Source: Roseateles sp. XES5
GTDB taxonomy: Bacteria > Pseudomonadota > Alphaproteobacteria > Rhizobiales > Rhizobiaceae
NCBI RefSeq assembly: GCF_020535545.1
Contig: NZ_CP084753.1
Coordinates: 372,001-436,000, forward strand
Direction of reading: 5' to 3'
DNA length: 64,000 bases
Positions within the stretch are counted from its first letter, which is position 1. Each line of letters begins with the position of its first letter. A model generated the notes under the pieces. That model searched no databases. It was not told where the DNA came from and worked only from the letters and a program-made list of their open reading frames with translations. Positions 61,730 through 64,000 of this stretch are shown here, piece after piece. Both the position numbers and the translations under genes were made by a program.

Positions 61730-62580
61730 GACGCGAAGCCCCGCAGAAACTCTCCGACTACGGCCCGCTGCTCTTTCCCGCGGGCATGCTGATCGTCTTC
61801 TTCGTCGTACCCTTCGCGACGATGATCGCCGTATCCTTCTTCCGGCGCGATCCGTCCGGCTTCTACACGCCGGATTTCGTCTTCGACAACTACGCCCGCT
61901 TCCTCAGCCTGTTCTTCGGCAAGGTGCTCGGCTTCTCGCTGTTCCTCGCCGTCGCGGTCGCCATCTGCTGCGTGGCGCTCGCCGTGCCCTTCACCTATCT
62001 CCTGTCGCGCACCAAGCGGCGCACGCAGGTGCTCTGGCTGGTGGCGCTGCTGTCGATCCTGTCGCTCTCGGAAGTCATCATCGGCTTTGCCTGGTCGACG
62101 CTCTTTTCGCGTACCGCCGGCATCACCAATCTTTTCGTCATGCTCGGCATCATGAGCGAACCGGTGGCGCTCAACCCGAGCTTCGGCGCGGTGCTGACCG
62201 CCATGACCTACCAGGCGCTGCCCTATACGGTGCTCGTGCTCTATCCCGCCCTCGTGCGCCTCGATCCGACGCTGACGGAGGCCGCGCGCACATTGGGCGC
62301 TTCGCCGGTGAAATCCTTCTTCACCGTCGTCGTGCCGGCGTTGCGCAACACCATCGTCGCCACGCTGATCATGGTCTTCATCTTCGCGCTTGGCTCCTAC
62401 CTGCTGCCGCAGATCCTCGGCCGGCCGCAGCACTGGACGCTCTCGGTGCTCATCACCGACCAGGCGATCTATCAGTCCAACATGCCGTTCGCCGCAGCCA
62501 TGGCCGTGTTCCTCGTGCTCGTCACGCTCGGCCTCGTCGCGCTCACGGTCATTGCCGGCCGCAAGGGAGAAGCCGCATGA
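61726..62580 (+). CDS. Polyamine-type ABC transporter permease 3
   Basis: This 284-residue subunit has about six hydrophobic segments, LLFPAGMLIVFFVVPFATMIAVSFF at the start and the docking loop TEAARTLGASPVKSFFTVVVP. It overlaps the ATPase stop and the next permease start by four bases each, showing coupled translation. Confidence 0.91.
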   Translation: MRREAPQKLSDYGPLLFPAGMLIVFFVVPFATMIAVSFFRRDPSGFYTPDFVFDNYARFLSLFFGKVLGFSLFLAVAVAICCVALAVPFTYLLSRTKRRTQVLWLVALLSILSLSEVIIGFAWSTLFSRTAGITNLFVMLGIMSEPVALNPSFGAVLTAMTYQALPYTVLVLYPALVRLDPTLTEAARTLGASPVKSFFTVVVPALRNTIVATLIMVFIFALGSYLLPQILGRPQHWTLSVLITDQAIYQSNMPFAAAMAVFLVLVTLGLVALTVIAGRKGEAA

Positions 62581-63374
62581 ACGCGCTTTTGCAGAAGGCC
62601 TATTTCGGTCTCATCGGCCTCTTCCTGTCGCTGCCGATCATCGTGGTCGCCGGCGTCTCGGTGAACGAGAAACAGGACCTTGCCTTCCCGCCCAAGGGCT
62701 TCTCCCTCGGCTGGTACGGCGAGATCTTCGCCAATGTCGAATGGCGCAACGCGCTCTTCGCCTCGATCACGCTGGCAGCCCTTTCGGCAGCCGTTGCGCT
62801 CGCCATCGCCCTGCCGCTCGCCTGGTTCCTGTGGCGGCGGCATGCGCCCTGGGCAAACATCTTCCAGCTGCTCGGCGTCGCGCCCTTCACGCTGCCGCCG
62901 GTCATCACTGCCCTTGGTCTTTTGACCTTCTGGGCGACCACCGGCTTCTATGGCCAGCCGGCGACCGCCGTCATTAGCCATGCGATCTTCTTCGTGACGC
63001 TGCCGCTGGTGACGCTGTCCCTCGGCTTCTCCTCCATCGACCGCTCGCTGGTGGAGGCCGCCGCGACCATGGGGGCGGACGACAGCACGATCTTCCGCAC
63101 GGTGGTCCTGCCGCTCATCCTACCCTATCTCATCTCTGGCTACGCCTTCGCCTTCGTTCTGTCGCTCAACGAGTATATCGTGGCCTACATGACGATCGGC
63201 TTCACCATGGAGACGCTGCCGATCAAGATCTTCAACGCGCTGCGCTACGGCTATACGCCGACGATGGCCTCGGTCACGATCCTCTTCGTCGCGATCGCCG
63301 CCACCATCTTCGGCCTCGTCGCCCGTTTCGGCGACCTGCCGAAACTGCTCGGCGCCATGTCGTCAAAGGACTAG
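62577..63374 (+). CDS. Polyamine-type ABC transporter permease 4
   Basis: This 265-residue subunit has about six hydrophobic segments and the docking loop VEAAATMGADDSTIFRTVVLP, then SLNEYIVAYMT, the family-typical segment after it. It pairs with the previous permease. The amidase gene begins six bases after its stop. Confidence 0.91.
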   Translation: MNALLQKAYFGLIGLFLSLPIIVVAGVSVNEKQDLAFPPKGFSLGWYGEIFANVEWRNALFASITLAALSAAVALAIALPLAWFLWRRHAPWANIFQLLGVAPFTLPPVITALGLLTFWATTGFYGQPATAVISHAIFFVTLPLVTLSLGFSSIDRSLVEAAATMGADDSTIFRTVVLPLILPYLISGYAFAFVLSLNEYIVAYMTIGFTMETLPIKIFNALRYGYTPTMASVTILFVAIAATIFGLVARFGDLPKLLGAMSSKD

Positions 63375-63380
63375 GACCCC

Positions 63381-64000
63381 ATGCGGATCGCCGCCCTCCA
63401 GATGCATGCCATAGCCGGCGACGGCGAGGCGAACATGGCGCGCATCGCCGCCGCTGCCGCGGATGCGGCGGCGGGCGGCGCGAAGCTCCTCATCGTGCCG
63501 GAGCTTGCGGTCACGGGCTATGGGGCAGGGGATAACGCCTTCGAGCGACTGGCCTCTTCCGCGACGGGCGATGTCGCGGCGCAGTTGAGTGCGATCGCGC
63601 GCGACAACGGTCTTGCCGTCGTCGCCGGCTTTGCCGAACTGGAAGGCACGACCACCTACAACAGCGCGCTCTTCACGGACGGCATCGGCACCAATGCCGT
63701 CTACCGGAAGTCCCATCTTTACGGCGACTACGAACGCGACGTCTTCAAGCCGGGCGTTCCCGCTTCCGTCATGGTGGAGATCGGCGGCATCCGGCTCGGC
63801 ATGCTGATCTGCTACGACGTGGAATTTCCCGAAAACGTGCGCCGCCTCGCGCTCGCCGGGGCCGACCTCGTCGTCGTACCGACTGCGCTACCGAAGGGCG
63901 CCTCCGGCACGTTCATCGCCAACCACATGATCCAGGTGCGCGCCTTCGAGAACCAGGTCTTCGTCGCCTATATCAACCATTGCGGCGCGGACGACCGTTT
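63381..64000 (+). CDS. Nitrilase-superfamily carbon-nitrogen hydrolase, N-terminal part
   Basis: The window ends inside this gene, leaving 206 codons. The catalytic triad is intact: Glu41 in VPELAVTGYG, Lys110 in YRKSHLYGDYER and Cys144 in LICYDVEFPE. This is the C-N hydrolase superfamily, which cleaves amides (for example omega-amidase, N-carbamoylputrescine amidase). It is the last gene of the transporter operon as far as can be seen. With the aminotransferase at 57020 it could form an aminotransferase/omega-amidase pair, but that link is inferred. Confidence 0.88.
   Translation, partial: MRIAALQMHAIAGDGEANMARIAAAAADAAAGGAKLLIVPELAVTGYGAGDNAFERLASSATGDVAAQLSAIARDNGLAVVAGFAELEGTTTYNSALFTDGIGTNAVYRKSHLYGDYERDVFKPGVPASVMVEIGGIRLGMLICYDVEFPENVRRLALAGADLVVVPTALPKGASGTFIANHMIQVRAFENQVFVAYINHCGADDR

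Overview
The window is GC-rich, densely packed alphaproteobacterial DNA, most like the Rhizobiaceae (Shinella/Ensifer/Rhizobium type). The evidence is the gene content: many solute-binding-protein ABC transporters, NnrR-controlled nor/nir genes with nnrS and nirV, IclR/LysR/DeoR-controlled catabolic islands, and RIME-like palindromic intergenic repeats. I saw no rRNA, tRNA, CRISPR array or insertion sequence. The genus is an inference; no marker gene is present.

Layout. 1-303 is the 3' end of a copper-resistance membrane protein. 640-5810 holds an IclR-linked group: FMN alpha-hydroxy-acid oxidase, amino-acid binding protein, DapA-family lyase/aldolase and, on the minus strand, a BKACE-family cleavage enzyme. 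5835-13201 is a DeoR-controlled island: a GlpA-like FAD/[2Fe-2S] dehydrogenase, an FAD/NAD partner, a glycerol-kinase-like FGGY kinase, a DUF1937 (nucleoside-deoxyribosyltransferase-like) protein and an APC permease. It looks like an uncharacterised polyol-type catabolic route. 13374-20843 is a LysR-controlled amino-acid ABC transporter with an alanine-racemase-fold protein whose key catalytic residues are changed, a CapA-like protein, and an alpha/beta hydrolase with an internal deletion.

20950-35578 is a denitrification island: norEFCBQD, hemN, a four-gene operon built on DUF2249 domains, nnrS, nirK, nirV and the Crp/Fnr regulator nnrR. Six CTTTG-N8-CAAAG boxes lie in four promoter regions and suggest NnrR control. 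The island covers nitrite to nitric oxide to nitrous oxide; nitrate reductase and nosZ are not in the window.

35580-45621 holds a tyrosine phosphatase, a diguanylate cyclase, yghU, a RidA/amino-acid ABC transporter locus with a MerR-XRE-cupin regulator, and two drug/metabolite exporters. 45758-53092 holds an aldehyde dehydrogenase, a metallo-hydrolase and a polyamine-type ABC transporter with a divergent TetR regulator. 53094-56260 is a copper-efflux operon (cueR, copA, copZ) with two recognisable CueR operators. 56331-64000 holds a MarR regulator, an aminotransferase, a LysR regulator and a second polyamine-type ABC transporter followed by a nitrilase-family amidase cut by the window edge.

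How they work together: most islands follow one plan of a regulator, a dedicated importer and a few enzymes, each processing a scavenged small nitrogenous or hydroxylated compound. The nor/nir block is the exception, being an anaerobic respiration module with its own regulator and maturation factors. The best candidates for undescribed biology are the DeoR kinase/dehydrogenase island, the racemase-fold protein with altered active site, and the NnrR-linked DUF2249 operon.
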